The position numbers and the translations under genes are program-made. Below are positions 53,301-61,650 of a stretch of 64,000 bases of DNA, one piece after another. The DNA comes from Pacificispira sp965223125 (GTDB lineage: Bacteria; Pseudomonadota; Alphaproteobacteria; UBA8366; Aestuariispiraceae): NCBI GenBank assembly GCA_965223125.1, contig OZ244984.1, positions 3,100,001 to 3,164,000 on the forward strand, given 5' to 3'. The notes beneath the pieces were generated by a model. That model was not told where the DNA came from. It made no database searches and worked only from the letters and a program-made list of their open reading frames with translations. How positions within the stretch are numbered: the stretch's first letter is position 1; each line of letters starts with the position of its first letter.

Positions 53301-53961
53301 GGATGAGGAGCGCCTGCCGCCCGGTGAGGAGCGGGTGCGGCTTAGCAACAAGCTGGCCCTGATCCATCTGATGGACGGCGAGCCGCTGCTGGCGGAGGAG
53401 GCGATTTCCAGCGGCAGGCGGGGCCTTGCCTTGTTCGATCTGGATGATGAGCTTGAAGCGGATCGCGACCGTCTGTTCGCCCGTGCGAAGATACAGCAGG
53501 GTGACTATGATGCTGCGATTAAGGAACTGGCGGGAGATGTCAGCGTAGAGGCCGATCTGCTGCGCCGGGATCTCTATCGCACTACCCAGAACTGGCAGGA
53601 ATCAGCGAAAGTTCTGCAACGTCTTGCCGGAAACCCGCCCGATGATCCGGCAGAAGGGGTGGAGGGAGAACGGGCGCGCTATGTCATCAACTGGGCTGTG
53701 GCTCTGTATCAGAACAACGACCGGGACGGGCTGCGTGACCTGCTGGACCTCTGGGCGCCGACCATGGCCAACAGTTCGCTGTCCGGCGTTTTCGATTACA
53801 TCACCAACCAGAACCGATCCCCGACCGGTGACGATGTCATGGCGACCGTTGATCAACTGATCGGTGCGGACCGGTTCGATGCCTTCCTGAAAGCCTATCG
53901 TGAACGCCTCTTTGCCCCGCCGCCACCGCCGACGGCAGAGGTGGTGGCGACATCATCCTGA
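50398..53961 (+). CDS. Large exported AMIN-like/TPR protein, possible stator assembly factor
   Basis: The 1,187-residue product has a signal peptide (VRIGLILLVVGFLSAPVLAQE). Two clear AMIN-like beta modules follow (about 33-90, FARMVFDWQSPVGYSASVAGQVLTVRFDR; about 165-225, YSRIVFDWPQSVPYEVVRNGRTVSIDFGR), then a Pro/Glu-rich linker (about 260-395, with DPPADPPADPPQ repeats), a third divergent module (about 400-480), and tetratricopeptide repeats to the end. It overlaps the motB stop by one base. Rhizobial MotC, also periplasmic and motB-linked, is a functional analogue to consider. No enzyme motif is visible. Confidence 0.75.
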   Translation: MRAGVHLRVRIGLILLVVGFLSAPVLAQEQVPLRTWQHSDFARMVFDWQSPVGYSASVAGQVLTVRFDRPAQVDLATARQRLSDYISGANADPDGMVLRFELTRGMTVSDFRNEGSIVIDLRPVAGQTAQVPPQPAAPPPEPVSQPTEQGNAVQGSGAALGIRVGEHPGYSRIVFDWPQSVPYEVVRNGRTVSIDFGRAASVDVAALQAGLPPGIRVDGATAADGRLSMAFTVPDAAELRHFPLEEKVVLDVLASAEIRNQPAPPLPTDTAPQTAQADPQTVPPPSVLSPEVAPDPVPEPANEPPPEAAALERSEEERAEQALAEGLESGQITFRDGVIQDNAPSDPPADPPADPPQEPVAERPPVPAPEQASPLTQEEQQAEAPPTVPDGPALVTYSIGWTEDVGAAAFRRNDNIWVVFDSATTMELSDMRVEGAPIVQRIDQLPISGATVLRMQVPDRNINISARREGFSWVLDFRPGPQRPQYQAPIVADVTADIGPHLGFPTETPGDAMNIPDPEMGDVMRVATFLESGMGIDGLRRYPEFELLPTAQGVALIRLSDSVLLDRNFDGFQVSAPDGLAISAVSPEAPVASGPVLSARRLFDLNGLMRGHQSEYPTLSAAVFRSLAEVPYEKINAARLDYAGFLMAHGRGHESLGVLGVVEEDDPQVMARAENQALKAAASVLAGRPADARALLNDPRLDGFAEAAIWRGAALAQSGDYQAANEAFGPGDSLLSRYPFPLKAKLGLLRIDTAFANRDVRGAEAWVSALERDRGELTVGERAALDFQRARLAIAQTDFELGEELLREVIATGDRKYAYRAEQTLITLGLREGFMEDAEALERLERLRYTWRGDRVELHLLRRLGELYLEQPDYFEGLGVYRTAVKYFAGDPVAEDLAGEMTDIFRNLFLEGQADKLPPLRAIALYEEFKELTPTGRDGDQIIENIADRLAAIDLLAEAAEQLGELLRDEERLPPGEERVRLSNKLALIHLMDGEPLLAEEAISSGRRGLALFDLDDELEADRDRLFARAKIQQGDYDAAIKELAGDVSVEADLLRRDLYRTTQNWQESAKVLQRLAGNPPDDPAEGVEGERARYVINWAVALYQNNDRDGLRDLLDLWAPTMANSSLSGVFDYITNQNRSPTGDDVMATVDQLIGADRFDAFLKAYRERLFAPPPPPTAEVVATSS

Positions 53962-53969
53962 TCGGTGCC

Positions 53970-55466
53970 TCAGCGCATCACGAAGGGATTGGCCATCGGG
54001 GCGCTGGACGTGTTGATCCAGGTGGTGCGGGTTCGGGTATAGTCATGGACGGAGTCCAGACCAGCCTCGCGACCATAGCCGGAATGGCCGAAGCCGCCGA
54101 ACGGCGCGATGGGCGAGATGGCGCGATAGGTGTTGATCCAGCAGATGCCAGATCGGATCTGCGCTGAAACCCGATGCGCGCGGGCAAGATCGCGGGTGAA
54201 CAGCCCGGAGCCGAGGCCGTAGGGCGTATCGTTGGCAAGGGCGATGGCCTCTTCCTCCGTCTCGAAGGGAACGAGCGACATGACCGGCCCGAACATTTCC
54301 ACCGCCAGTGTCTCGATCCTGGAATCAGGGCAGAGAACCAGCGTCGGCTGGAAATAGTTACCGCCCTGAATGTTCGGTGGCAGGTCCGGTGGGCGGGCAC
54401 CACCAAAGTGGATCGTGGCCCCCTGGGTGACGGATTTGGTAAGCGTGGCTTCGATGCATTCGATCTGGGCGCGGGTGCAGAGCGGCCCGACATGCGTATC
54501 GCTGGCAAGCGGATCGCCAATGCGGATATCGCGCGTCTTCTCTGAAATTTTCTCCACCAGTGCATCGAAAATGTCGCGCTGGACGAATCCCCGGCTGCCT
54601 GCGACGCAGGACTGGCCGGAGGCCCCGAAATTCCCCGCAATCAGCCCATTGGCGGCGCTTTCCAGGTCGGCATCCTCAAAGACCAGGATCGGTGATTTAC
54701 CTCCCAGTTCCAGGGTGGTAACGGCGAAATTCTCTGCTGAATTGCGGACCACATGGCGCGCTGTCTCCGGTCCGCCGGTAAAGGCGATGCGGTCGATCAT
54801 CGGATGGCTGGTCAACGGTATCGCACAGCCTTGTGGTCCGCCGGTGACCACGGAAACAACGCCTTTCGGGAAGCCTGCCTTCTCGATCAGTCTGGCAAAT
54901 TCCAGCATTGCGACAGGTGCGATCTCGGAGGCTTTGAGGATGATCGTGCAGCCCGCCGCCAGTGCCGGACCCAGCTTGGTTGCGGTCAGGAACATCTGTG
55001 CGTTCCAGGGCACGACGGCGGCGACCACACCGATGGGAATACGGGTGGTGAAGACCTGCATGTCGGGTTTGTCGATTGGCAGGACCGCGCCCTCGATCTT
55101 GTCCGCCAGGCCCGCGAAATAACGGTAATAGTCGCCGACATATCGGGTCTGGGCGACCGTTTCTGCCGCCAGCTTGCCGCTGTCCTGGGTCTCGATCCGG
55201 CCGAGTTCAGCCGCATGTTCCTCAATCAGATCGGCCAGCCGCCAGAGCAGCCGCCCGCGCTGGCTTGGGCGCATGGCTGCCCATTCACCCTCGATCAGGG
55301 CGCAGCGCGCGGCGCGCACGGCCCTGTTCACATCTTCCGGAGCGGCGCAGGCAAAACTGGCCCAGGGTGTGTTTGTCGCCGGGTTCAGGCTCTCCTGTAT
55401 TTCTCCCGCAGCGCCCTCGCACCAGACACCGTCGATGAAGAGCTTGTAATGGGGCAAGTCGGCCAT
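53970..55466 (-). CDS. Aldehyde dehydrogenase (TgnC-like)
   Basis: The 498-residue protein is an NAD(P)-dependent aldehyde dehydrogenase with VVPWNAQMF, the general-base Glu in TTLELGGKSPILVF and the catalytic Cys in GASGQSCVAGSR. The C-terminal motif PFGGFGHSGYGRE is also present. It is last in an operon whose other genes match the trigonelline pathway, where TgnC oxidises the hydroxybutyrolactone intermediate. AGGAGC precedes the ATG. It is convergent with the TPR gene, eight bases apart. Confidence 0.85.
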   Translation of the reverse strand: MADLPHYKLFIDGVWCEGAAGEIQESLNPATNTPWASFACAAPEDVNRAVRAARCALIEGEWAAMRPSQRGRLLWRLADLIEEHAAELGRIETQDSGKLAAETVAQTRYVGDYYRYFAGLADKIEGAVLPIDKPDMQVFTTRIPIGVVAAVVPWNAQMFLTATKLGPALAAGCTIILKASEIAPVAMLEFARLIEKAGFPKGVVSVVTGGPQGCAIPLTSHPMIDRIAFTGGPETARHVVRNSAENFAVTTLELGGKSPILVFEDADLESAANGLIAGNFGASGQSCVAGSRGFVQRDIFDALVEKISEKTRDIRIGDPLASDTHVGPLCTRAQIECIEATLTKSVTQGATIHFGGARPPDLPPNIQGGNYFQPTLVLCPDSRIETLAVEMFGPVMSLVPFETEEEAIALANDTPYGLGSGLFTRDLARAHRVSAQIRSGICWINTYRAISPIAPFGGFGHSGYGREAGLDSVHDYTRTRTTWINTSSAPMANPFVMR

Positions 55467-55483
55467 AGAGAAAGCTCCTGTGG

Positions 55484-56524
55484 TCAGGCGTTGAAGGCGG
55501 GCATGACATTTTCGATGAAGCGCGACAGAGAGACTCGCTTCTGCTCCGTCGTCATGCCGGAATCGATCCAGAAAGAATATTCGTCATAGCCCATATCCTC
55601 AAATCGCTTCAGCCGGTCGATCACCTCCGCAGCCGTGCCGATGGCCAGATTTGCGCGCATTTCCGACGGGGCATAGATCTTGATTGCCGCCATTTCCTCT
55701 TCGTTCAGCGGATCGATGATCCCCTGGCTGATCGGGCGCTCGTTCTTGAACCAGGCCCCGAAGGTGCAGTAGAAGCGGCTCAACTGTTTCGCTGCCTGCT
55801 CGCTCTCTTCTTCGGAGCCGGAGACATAGGCATGCTGCAGCAGCATGATCTTCGGACGCGGGCGAGACGTATTCGCGGCGCAGGCGGCCTCGAACCGGGT
55901 CATCAGGCTTTCGATTTCCGCGTCGCCCTGCCAGAGCGGTGTGACCTGTACGTTGAAACCGTTATCGACCGCGAATTGGTGGCTGTTGGGATCGCGGGCG
56001 GCGACCCAGATCGGTGGCCCACCCGCCTGCACCGGCTTGGGTGAGGAGGTCGTCGCTGGGAACTTGAAGAATTCTCCGTCATGGACATAGTCGCCCGCCC
56101 AGAGTTTGGGCAATGCCGGGGCGACCTCCCGCAGGCGCTGACCGGCCTCCCAGGCGTCCATACCGGGCATCAGACGTTCGTATTCATAGGAATAAGCTCC
56201 GCGGGCGATACCGATATCCAGCCGCCCACCGCTGACCAGATCGGCCATAGCGGCCTCTCCCGCCAGCTTGATCGGGTGCCAGAACGGCGCGACGACGGTG
56301 CCGGTGCCCAGTCGCACATTCTTCGTGCGCCGCGCCAGATCGGCGATGGTGATGAACGGGTTGGGGGCAATGGTGAAGTCCATCCCGTGATGCTCTCCGG
56401 TCCAGATCGCATGCATCCCGCCTTCGTCGGCCAAGGTGCAAAGGGTGATGAATTCCTCATAGAGATCCTGGTGGTGAGTGGTCGGGTCGATCCGTTCCAT
56501 ATGGGCAAACAGCGAGAATTTCAT
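55484..56524 (-). CDS. Luciferase-like flavin monooxygenase (TgnB-like)
   Basis: The 346 residues form an LLM-class TIM barrel: MKFSLFAHMER, IWTGEHHGMDFTIAPNPF, VRLGTGTVVAPFWHPIKLAGE, GRLDIGIARGAY, PPIWVAARDPNS. The overall text resembles TgnB, the oxygenase component that opens the N-methylpyridinium ring of trigonelline. It overlaps the flavin reductase gene (ATGA), as expected for a two-component monooxygenase. Substrate is inferred from the gene set. Confidence 0.8.
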   Translation of the reverse strand: MKFSLFAHMERIDPTTHHQDLYEEFITLCTLADEGGMHAIWTGEHHGMDFTIAPNPFITIADLARRTKNVRLGTGTVVAPFWHPIKLAGEAAMADLVSGGRLDIGIARGAYSYEYERLMPGMDAWEAGQRLREVAPALPKLWAGDYVHDGEFFKFPATTSSPKPVQAGGPPIWVAARDPNSHQFAVDNGFNVQVTPLWQGDAEIESLMTRFEAACAANTSRPRPKIMLLQHAYVSGSEEESEQAAKQLSRFYCTFGAWFKNERPISQGIIDPLNEEEMAAIKIYAPSEMRANLAIGTAAEVIDRLKRFEDMGYDEYSFWIDSGMTTEQKRVSLSRFIENVMPAFNA

Positions 56525-57447
56525 GCGACAGGTCCTTCACCAAACATGTGAACATTGCCAAGGGTTTCGTCCCCGATATAGAGGCCGAAAATGCGGTTGC
56601 GGCTTTCCAGTGCATAGCGCCACAGCATGGTCGCCTGGGCACTATTGATCAGTGGCATGCCACTCAGGCGGTCGGTCGGGTGGAATTGGCCCACTGCGCC
56701 GGTGGTATCGCTTTCCACGGTGCCGCGATAATAGGTAAAGGTCTCGCCGCTGCCGGTATCGTCAAAGATCGAATAGACCGGCCCCCAATCCACGGTGAGT
56801 CCCTGATCCTTGAAATGACCATTCAGCGCGTCCAGCGCGCCGGAGCGTCCTGGAACCTCGATCTGGGGGAGTCGATACTGTGGGCCGACAGGTTCCAGTA
56901 GGATATGCCCGTTGTAATCGATGATGGCCCCCGCAATGCTGGTCCGGCCCCGCTGTGCCGCCTGACGCTCCAGCCCCAGGCTGAAATAGCCGCCATTGCC
57001 ATAGCCAAGTCCGATATCGCCTGATGTCTGGAAATCGTCGATCCGACCGATCAGGATCAGGTGATCCCCGGCCTCCATCCGGTCATGGGTGGCGCAGGAG
57101 AAATGCGCCGCCGCGCCTTCGATCAGCGGACAGCCATGGGCATCGTCCTGCCAGGGCACCAGCGAGAACCGATCCTCCTTTGATGACGCGAAAATGTTGG
57201 AAACCGACTGTTGCCCCTCTGCCAGGATGCTGATGGCGAAACGGCTGCAGGTATTGAACACGGCAAAACTCGACAGATGCTTCGAGGGACAGACAAGCAG
57301 AAGTGGCGGGTCAAGGGAAACTGAGGAAAAGGAATTGGCGGTAAAACCGACAGGCTCCCTCTTCGCCGTGCGGGCGGTCACGACCGTGACTCCGGTCAGG
57401 AAGCTGCCGAATGCATTGCGCAGGGCTTTCGGATCGAGGTCGGTCAT
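56521..57447 (-). CDS. Flavin reductase with C-terminal extension (TgnA-like)
   Basis: The first 160 residues are a flavin reductase domain (ALRNAFGSFLTGVTVVTAR, GFTANSFSSVSLDPPLLLVC, FAVNxx-type FAVFNTCSRFAISIL, HLILIGRI). A further 145 residues form an added domain (IAGAIIDYNGHILLEPVG onwards) of unclear fold, perhaps Nudix-like. Two-domain reductases pair with LLM monooxygenases in the trigonelline pathway (TgnA). It overlaps genes on both sides by four bases. Confidence 0.78.
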   Translation of the reverse strand: MTDLDPKALRNAFGSFLTGVTVVTARTAKREPVGFTANSFSSVSLDPPLLLVCPSKHLSSFAVFNTCSRFAISILAEGQQSVSNIFASSKEDRFSLVPWQDDAHGCPLIEGAAAHFSCATHDRMEAGDHLILIGRIDDFQTSGDIGLGYGNGGYFSLGLERQAAQRGRTSIAGAIIDYNGHILLEPVGPQYRLPQIEVPGRSGALDALNGHFKDQGLTVDWGPVYSIFDDTGSGETFTYYRGTVESDTTGAVGQFHPTDRLSGMPLINSAQATMLWRYALESRNRIFGLYIGDETLGNVHMFGEGPVA

Positions 57448-58238
57448 CGATGCGCCTCCGTCGCGAAATCCCGCAGGGCGGCGTTGACTGCGTCGGGATG
57501 GGTCATCATAGCCATATGCCCAGCCCCTTCCAGAATCAGGGCGCGACCTTTCGGGCAGAGTGCGGCCATTGCCTCGGACATGGCGGGGGTGGAATTCGCG
57601 TCCCCGGTCCCGGTCAGGAACAAGGCGGGCTGGGGCAGGGCAGTGAGTTGTTCATCGCTCGGCGCATCACCCTCGGCGAAAACCGTATAGGCGGTGGCAT
57701 AGCCTTGGGGGTCTGCCTGAGACAGCCAGGTCAGGCAGGATTGGGCTGCCGGGCTTTCTGGTCCGCCGAACCATCGCTGTACCGGGCTTGCCGCCATTTC
57801 CTTCAAGGCGCTCGGATCATTCAGCACCACCTGCCGCAGGCTTGCAGCCCGTGCTGACACGGCCTGTTGTGCGGCATCGCTGCGTCGGTAGATCGCATTC
57901 AGCGCCACGACGCCCTGGCACAGACCCCCATGCCGCACGGCCAGATCCAGTGCGATCATCGCCCCCATCGAATGCCCGACGATGACGGCAGGGCCGGTCA
58001 GCGCCAGCGTCAGCGCAACTGCGATCCGGTCGGAATAATCGATGATCTTCGGGTTGGTTTTGTCCAGGCGCGTACTGTCACCGTGTCCTGGCATATCCAG
58101 CGCCAGCACCCGAAAGTCTGACTCGAGAGCAACCCTCTGAGCAGCCCAGCTTTGCTGTCGCAAACCGACGCCATGGATCAACACGATCTCCGGCCCTGTG
58201 CCCGTATCGCTCAGGGCGATGCCCGGGGTTGGGGTCAT
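57444..58238 (-). CDS. Alpha/beta hydrolase (TgnD-like)
   Basis: The 264 residues show the alpha/beta hydrolase fold: oxyanion region LIHGVGLRQQSW, nucleophile Ser in VGHSMGAMIAL, a catalytic Asp in LTGTGDANSTP and His in GAGHMAMMTHP. In the trigonelline set TgnD hydrolyses the N-methylformamido-methylene succinate. It is the first gene of the four-gene operon; a dispersed repeat cluster lies upstream. Confidence 0.78.
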   Translation of the reverse strand: MTPTPGIALSDTGTGPEIVLIHGVGLRQQSWAAQRVALESDFRVLALDMPGHGDSTRLDKTNPKIIDYSDRIAVALTLALTGPAVIVGHSMGAMIALDLAVRHGGLCQGVVALNAIYRRSDAAQQAVSARAASLRQVVLNDPSALKEMAASPVQRWFGGPESPAAQSCLTWLSQADPQGYATAYTVFAEGDAPSDEQLTALPQPALFLTGTGDANSTPAMSEAMAALCPKGRALILEGAGHMAMMTHPDAVNAALRDFATEAHR

Positions 58239-58253
58239 GCTTTTTCCCCATGC

Positions 58254-58472
58254 GTCATTCCCCTGAAGACTGGGAACCGGGAGACGCCGGTGGGATCAGT
58301 GCGATCCGCTCTGGACTCCCGCCTGCGCGGGAGTGACGGGACGGGAGATGAAATCGGAAGAAACTCGTCATCCCCGCGAAGGCGGGGATCCAGAGCGTCA
58401 GGTCCGACACGACATAGCGTTTTTTGCCCCGTTCGCGTTGCTTTGGACTCCCGCCTGCGCCGGAGGGACGGA
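58254..58472. repeat. Cluster of dispersed REP-like inverted repeats
   Basis: Four related units of about 30 bases occur in alternating orientation: a degenerate copy from about 58254, one at 58309-58340 (CTCTGGACTCCCGCCTGCGC and on), its inverse at 58366-58395 (CGTCATCCCCGCGAAGGCGG and on) and a third at 58441-58472. Each can fold on itself, and neighbours pair with each other. This is the form of genome-wide intergenic repeats in proteobacteria. It separates the trigonelline-like operon from the DUF1185 gene. Confidence 0.85.
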
Positions 58473-58517
58473 GGAGTGCCGAGGGTGGGTCGGGCTAGGA
58501 TCATCGCGAATGTCCCT

Positions 58518-59117
58518 TCAAACCCCCGCCGGATTATCGACGTCGTGGCCGAGATCCTTCAGATCCTGATAGCGGTCTCCGATCCGGTGATGCGGGCGTC
58601 CTCCGGTTGCACCACCCAGCACGACAACGATCTCGTTTGCGCGCGGCGCATCGGGGATGGCGAACTGGATTGTCAGATAGTGGGACCGACGACCGGCATC
58701 GTTCTTGTCCATCAGCGGAACCAGGATTGGCGCGTTGGCGGCCCCCCGGATATTGGTGAAGGACAGATAGGACTTCGCACCAACCGCTTCGCGGTAGTGG
58801 TTGCCGAAACGCAGTGTGTGGATCAGGCCGGAGGCGTGTTCGATCTCACCGTCCAGCCCGACGATTGCAGCCTTGCCATAGGCCTGGATTTTGTCGCCGC
58901 CACCGGCCATGGCGAGGATGCGGTCGGTCAGCAATTCACCCAGAACAGGGCCATAAGCCATGATCTCCGGCTTCAGATCCTCGACATAGCGCCCCGCCCA
59001 GGGGTTGGTGACGATGGCGGCCACGGCGAACATCCGCCAGGGGGGTGACGCGGCGCGGAAACCCTCGATATGGGTTTCTTCCTCATAGGCGACGATCTTG
59101 CGGATTTCAGGGCTCAT
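58518..59117 (-). CDS. Amino acid synthesis family protein (DUF1185)
   Basis: The 199-residue product starts MSPEIRKIVAYEEETHIEG and contains MFAVAAIVTNPWAGRYVEDL, GPVLGELLTDRIL and GKAAIVGLDGEIEHASGLIHTLRFGNHYREAVGAKSYLSFTNIRG, typical of the AA_synth/DUF1185 family. That family is found beside catabolic and amide-ring genes; its reaction is unknown. GAGGAG precedes the ATG at 59117. It is divergent from the LysR gene, its likely regulator. Confidence 0.85.
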   Translation of the reverse strand: MSPEIRKIVAYEEETHIEGFRAASPPWRMFAVAAIVTNPWAGRYVEDLKPEIMAYGPVLGELLTDRILAMAGGGDKIQAYGKAAIVGLDGEIEHASGLIHTLRFGNHYREAVGAKSYLSFTNIRGAANAPILVPLMDKNDAGRRSHYLTIQFAIPDAPRANEIVVVLGGATGGRPHHRIGDRYQDLKDLGHDVDNPAGV

Positions 59118-59196
59118 TCGATGCTCCTCAAAGGTGATGGGCATAGAGTCATGCGAAATGGCGGGGATGACAAACGACGAATCTTCACCCATAGAC

Positions 59197-59211
59197 ATTA
59201 GCATAACTAAT
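59197..59211. promoter_or_regulatory. Candidate LysR operator
   Basis: ATTAG-CATAA-CTAAT is a perfect palindrome with the T-N11-A core of LysR-type sites, placed between the divergent DUF1185 and LysR genes, about 15 bases before the LysR start. Confidence 0.55.
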
Positions 59212-59227
59212 AGCGTGGTTGATGCTG

Positions 59228-60127
59228 ATGACGAAATCCCTTGCTCCGCTTACCTGGTTCCGGTCCTTCGAGGCAGCCGCCCGGCATCTGAGTTTCACGG
59301 CGGCAGCGGACGAGACCGGTGTGACGCAGTCCGCGATCAGCCAGAATGTGCGTGCGCTGGAACAGCGTCTGGGCGTGTCGCTGTTTGTCCGGCAGGCGCG
59401 GGGGTTGGCGCTGACCGATGCAGGGCGGCGTCTGCTGCCCTATGTCGCCAGCGCAATGGGGGAACTGACCAAGGCGACCCAGCTTTTTGGCTCCGGATTC
59501 CGTCAGGACAGTCTGATTACGCTGGCAACGAGCATCAGCGTTGCGATGGGGTTCCTTGGGCCGCGATTGTCCGGGTTCTATCAACAGCACCCCGATATCC
59601 AGCTTCGCATCGTCACCACACTCTGGCCGGAGGATCACCGGTTTTCCCATGCCGATATCGAAATCCGCTACGGACCGCCGGAACTGGTGGCCGATGGGGC
59701 GATGCGCCTGGTAACGGATCACATACTGCCTGTCTGCAATCCGCTGGATATACCGGGGATCGGGTCGCTGGATGATCTCTATAATCGACCGCTGATTCAA
59801 GCAGTGGGAACGTCGGACAGTTGGGATGCCTGGGCGAAAAGTCTTTCCCTGAAATCGCCGAAGGCGCTGGCGCTGATGGTCGACTCCTATGCTCTGACGC
59901 TGGATTTCGCCCGTCTTGGGTTCGGGGTCGCGCTGACCAGCGGGTTTCTCGCCAATGACAGCATCCTCTCCGGCATCGTTGTCAATCCGTTGGGGCTTTC
60001 TGCCCCTGCAAAGGATGGTTTCTACCTGGCTAGACGTACAGGGCCGAAGGATGCACTGTGCGACGCATTCGAGACTTGGCTGCGGGAGGAGATTTCGATC
60101 ATGAATCCCGTGGGTTTCAGCATGTGA
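59228..60127 (+). CDS. LysR-family transcription regulator (GcvA-like)
   Basis: The 299 residues have an N-terminal winged helix-turn-helix (LTWFRSFEAAARHLSFTAAADETGVTQSAISQNVRALEQRLGVSLFVR, about 9-57) and a LysR substrate domain (about 90-290). The N-terminal text is of the GcvA type. ATGs at 59222 and 59228 are both possible. It is divergent from the DUF1185 gene and probably controls it and perhaps the following operon. Inducer unknown. Confidence 0.9.
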   Translation: MTKSLAPLTWFRSFEAAARHLSFTAAADETGVTQSAISQNVRALEQRLGVSLFVRQARGLALTDAGRRLLPYVASAMGELTKATQLFGSGFRQDSLITLATSISVAMGFLGPRLSGFYQQHPDIQLRIVTTLWPEDHRFSHADIEIRYGPPELVADGAMRLVTDHILPVCNPLDIPGIGSLDDLYNRPLIQAVGTSDSWDAWAKSLSLKSPKALALMVDSYALTLDFARLGFGVALTSGFLANDSILSGIVVNPLGLSAPAKDGFYLARRTGPKDALCDAFETWLREEISIMNPVGFSM

Positions 60128-60138
60128 CGGAATTTAGT

Positions 60139-61650
60139 TCAGGCATTCGCCCCAAGCCCCAATTTTTCCGCCAGACCGATGCGCTGCATCTTACCGGTCG
60201 CGCCTTTGGGTATTTCTTCCAGGAAGACAAAGGTCTTCGGGATCTTGAAGGGGGCCAGCAGGTCGGCGGCATAGTCTTTCAGATCCTTTTCCGTCAGCGT
60301 GGCGCCTTCGGTCAGGACGACGGCAGCCGCTACTTCCTCGCCCAACATCGGATGCGGCATGGCGAAGGTGACGAACTGCTGGACCAGCGGATGGTCCATA
60401 AAGACATCATCCACTTCCAGCGGTGAAACTTTCTCGCCCCCGCGATTGATAATTTCCTTGATCCGTCCGGTGATCTTCAGATACCCGTCGGCGTCCAGAT
60501 ATCCTTGGTCGCCGGTGCGGAACCAGCCGTCGGTGAAGCTCTCGGCATTGGCTTTCGGGTTGTTTTCATAGCCCGGCGTGACATTGGCCCCTTTGATACA
60601 GACCTCGCCAGTCGTTCCAGCGGGTTGCATGATACCGGTCTGGTTGAGGATCGCGATCTCCGGTCCAGCGGGCAGGCCGACAAAACCTGGTTTCTGGATG
60701 CCCGGGGGCAGGGGGTTGGATGCCATCTGATGTGTTGCCTCGGTCATGCCATAGGCCTCTATCACAGGGCACGCGAAAGTTTCCGCCAGTTCCTTGAAAA
60801 CCGCAGGTGGCAGCGAGGCGGAGGAGGAGCGCACGAAGCGGAAGGAGATTTTTCGCAGGGCTTCCGGATTGCGTTTGGCACGCAGCAGGATCGTCTGGTG
60901 CATTGTCGGGACGCCGGAATACCAGGTCGGTTGCGCAGCCATCGCCTGTTCGAAGAACTTCAATGCATTGAAGCCGGGTGTGCAGCAGACAGAGGCACCG
61001 GCTTTCATTGATGACAGCACGACCGCGATCAGGCCGTGGATATGGAACAGCGGCATGATGTTGATGCAGTGATCAGCCGGAGTCAGCGCCAGGGTCGATG
61101 CGATATTCCCGGCGGAGGCGAACAGGTTGGCCTGGGTCAGGGGTACGACCTTCGGGCGCGATGTCGTGCCGGAAGTGTGCAACACCAATGCTTCGTCATC
61201 GGGGTTGGGGTCGTGGACCTCCGCTTCCTCCGGCCACAGGCTGAAGGCACCGGCGGGCGCACCGTCGGGCACGGATGCTTCGGCAACAGCAATGCCCAGT
61301 GCTCTGGCGGCGGCGCGGACGGGATTGTCGCTGCCCTCGGCGACCAGAACCAGTTTCGGTTTCAGATCCTCCAGATAAAAGGCGTATTCCGATTCCTTAT
61401 AGGCCGGATTGAGCGGCGCGGCGGAGAGGCCAGAAGCGACGGCCAGAAAGGCGCTCGCCATCTCCGGCCCGTTCGGCAGCACGATGGCGACCCGGTCGCC
61501 AACCCCGATACCACGCGCGGCAAGCTGCCGGCGTATCGACAGACAATGGTGGCGCAACGCACCATGGGTCATGTCCGGGCGATCCGGGGCGCTCAGCGCG
61601 ATATCCGAATCTTTCCCCGACAGTACCAAATCCCGTACACAACCACCCAT
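60139..61650 (-). CDS. AMP-forming acyl-CoA ligase, oxalate-CoA-ligase-like
   Basis: The 503-residue protein has ANL-superfamily motifs: LVLHTSGTTSRPKVVPLT (P-loop), AYGMTEATHQMASNPLPPG, GWFRTGDQGYLDADGYL, and the C-terminal Lys in PKGATGKMQR. The line from FVRSSSASLPP to SNPLPPGIQKPGFVGLPAGPEIAIL resembles plant and yeast oxalyl-CoA synthetases. GGGAGG precedes the ATG at 61650. No oxalyl-CoA decarboxylase or formyl-CoA transferase is in the window. Convergent with LysR. Confidence 0.75.
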   Translation of the reverse strand: MGGCVRDLVLSGKDSDIALSAPDRPDMTHGALRHHCLSIRRQLAARGIGVGDRVAIVLPNGPEMASAFLAVASGLSAAPLNPAYKESEYAFYLEDLKPKLVLVAEGSDNPVRAAARALGIAVAEASVPDGAPAGAFSLWPEEAEVHDPNPDDEALVLHTSGTTSRPKVVPLTQANLFASAGNIASTLALTPADHCINIMPLFHIHGLIAVVLSSMKAGASVCCTPGFNALKFFEQAMAAQPTWYSGVPTMHQTILLRAKRNPEALRKISFRFVRSSSASLPPAVFKELAETFACPVIEAYGMTEATHQMASNPLPPGIQKPGFVGLPAGPEIAILNQTGIMQPAGTTGEVCIKGANVTPGYENNPKANAESFTDGWFRTGDQGYLDADGYLKITGRIKEIINRGGEKVSPLEVDDVFMDHPLVQQFVTFAMPHPMLGEEVAAAVVLTEGATLTEKDLKDYAADLLAPFKIPKTFVFLEEIPKGATGKMQRIGLAEKLGLGANA

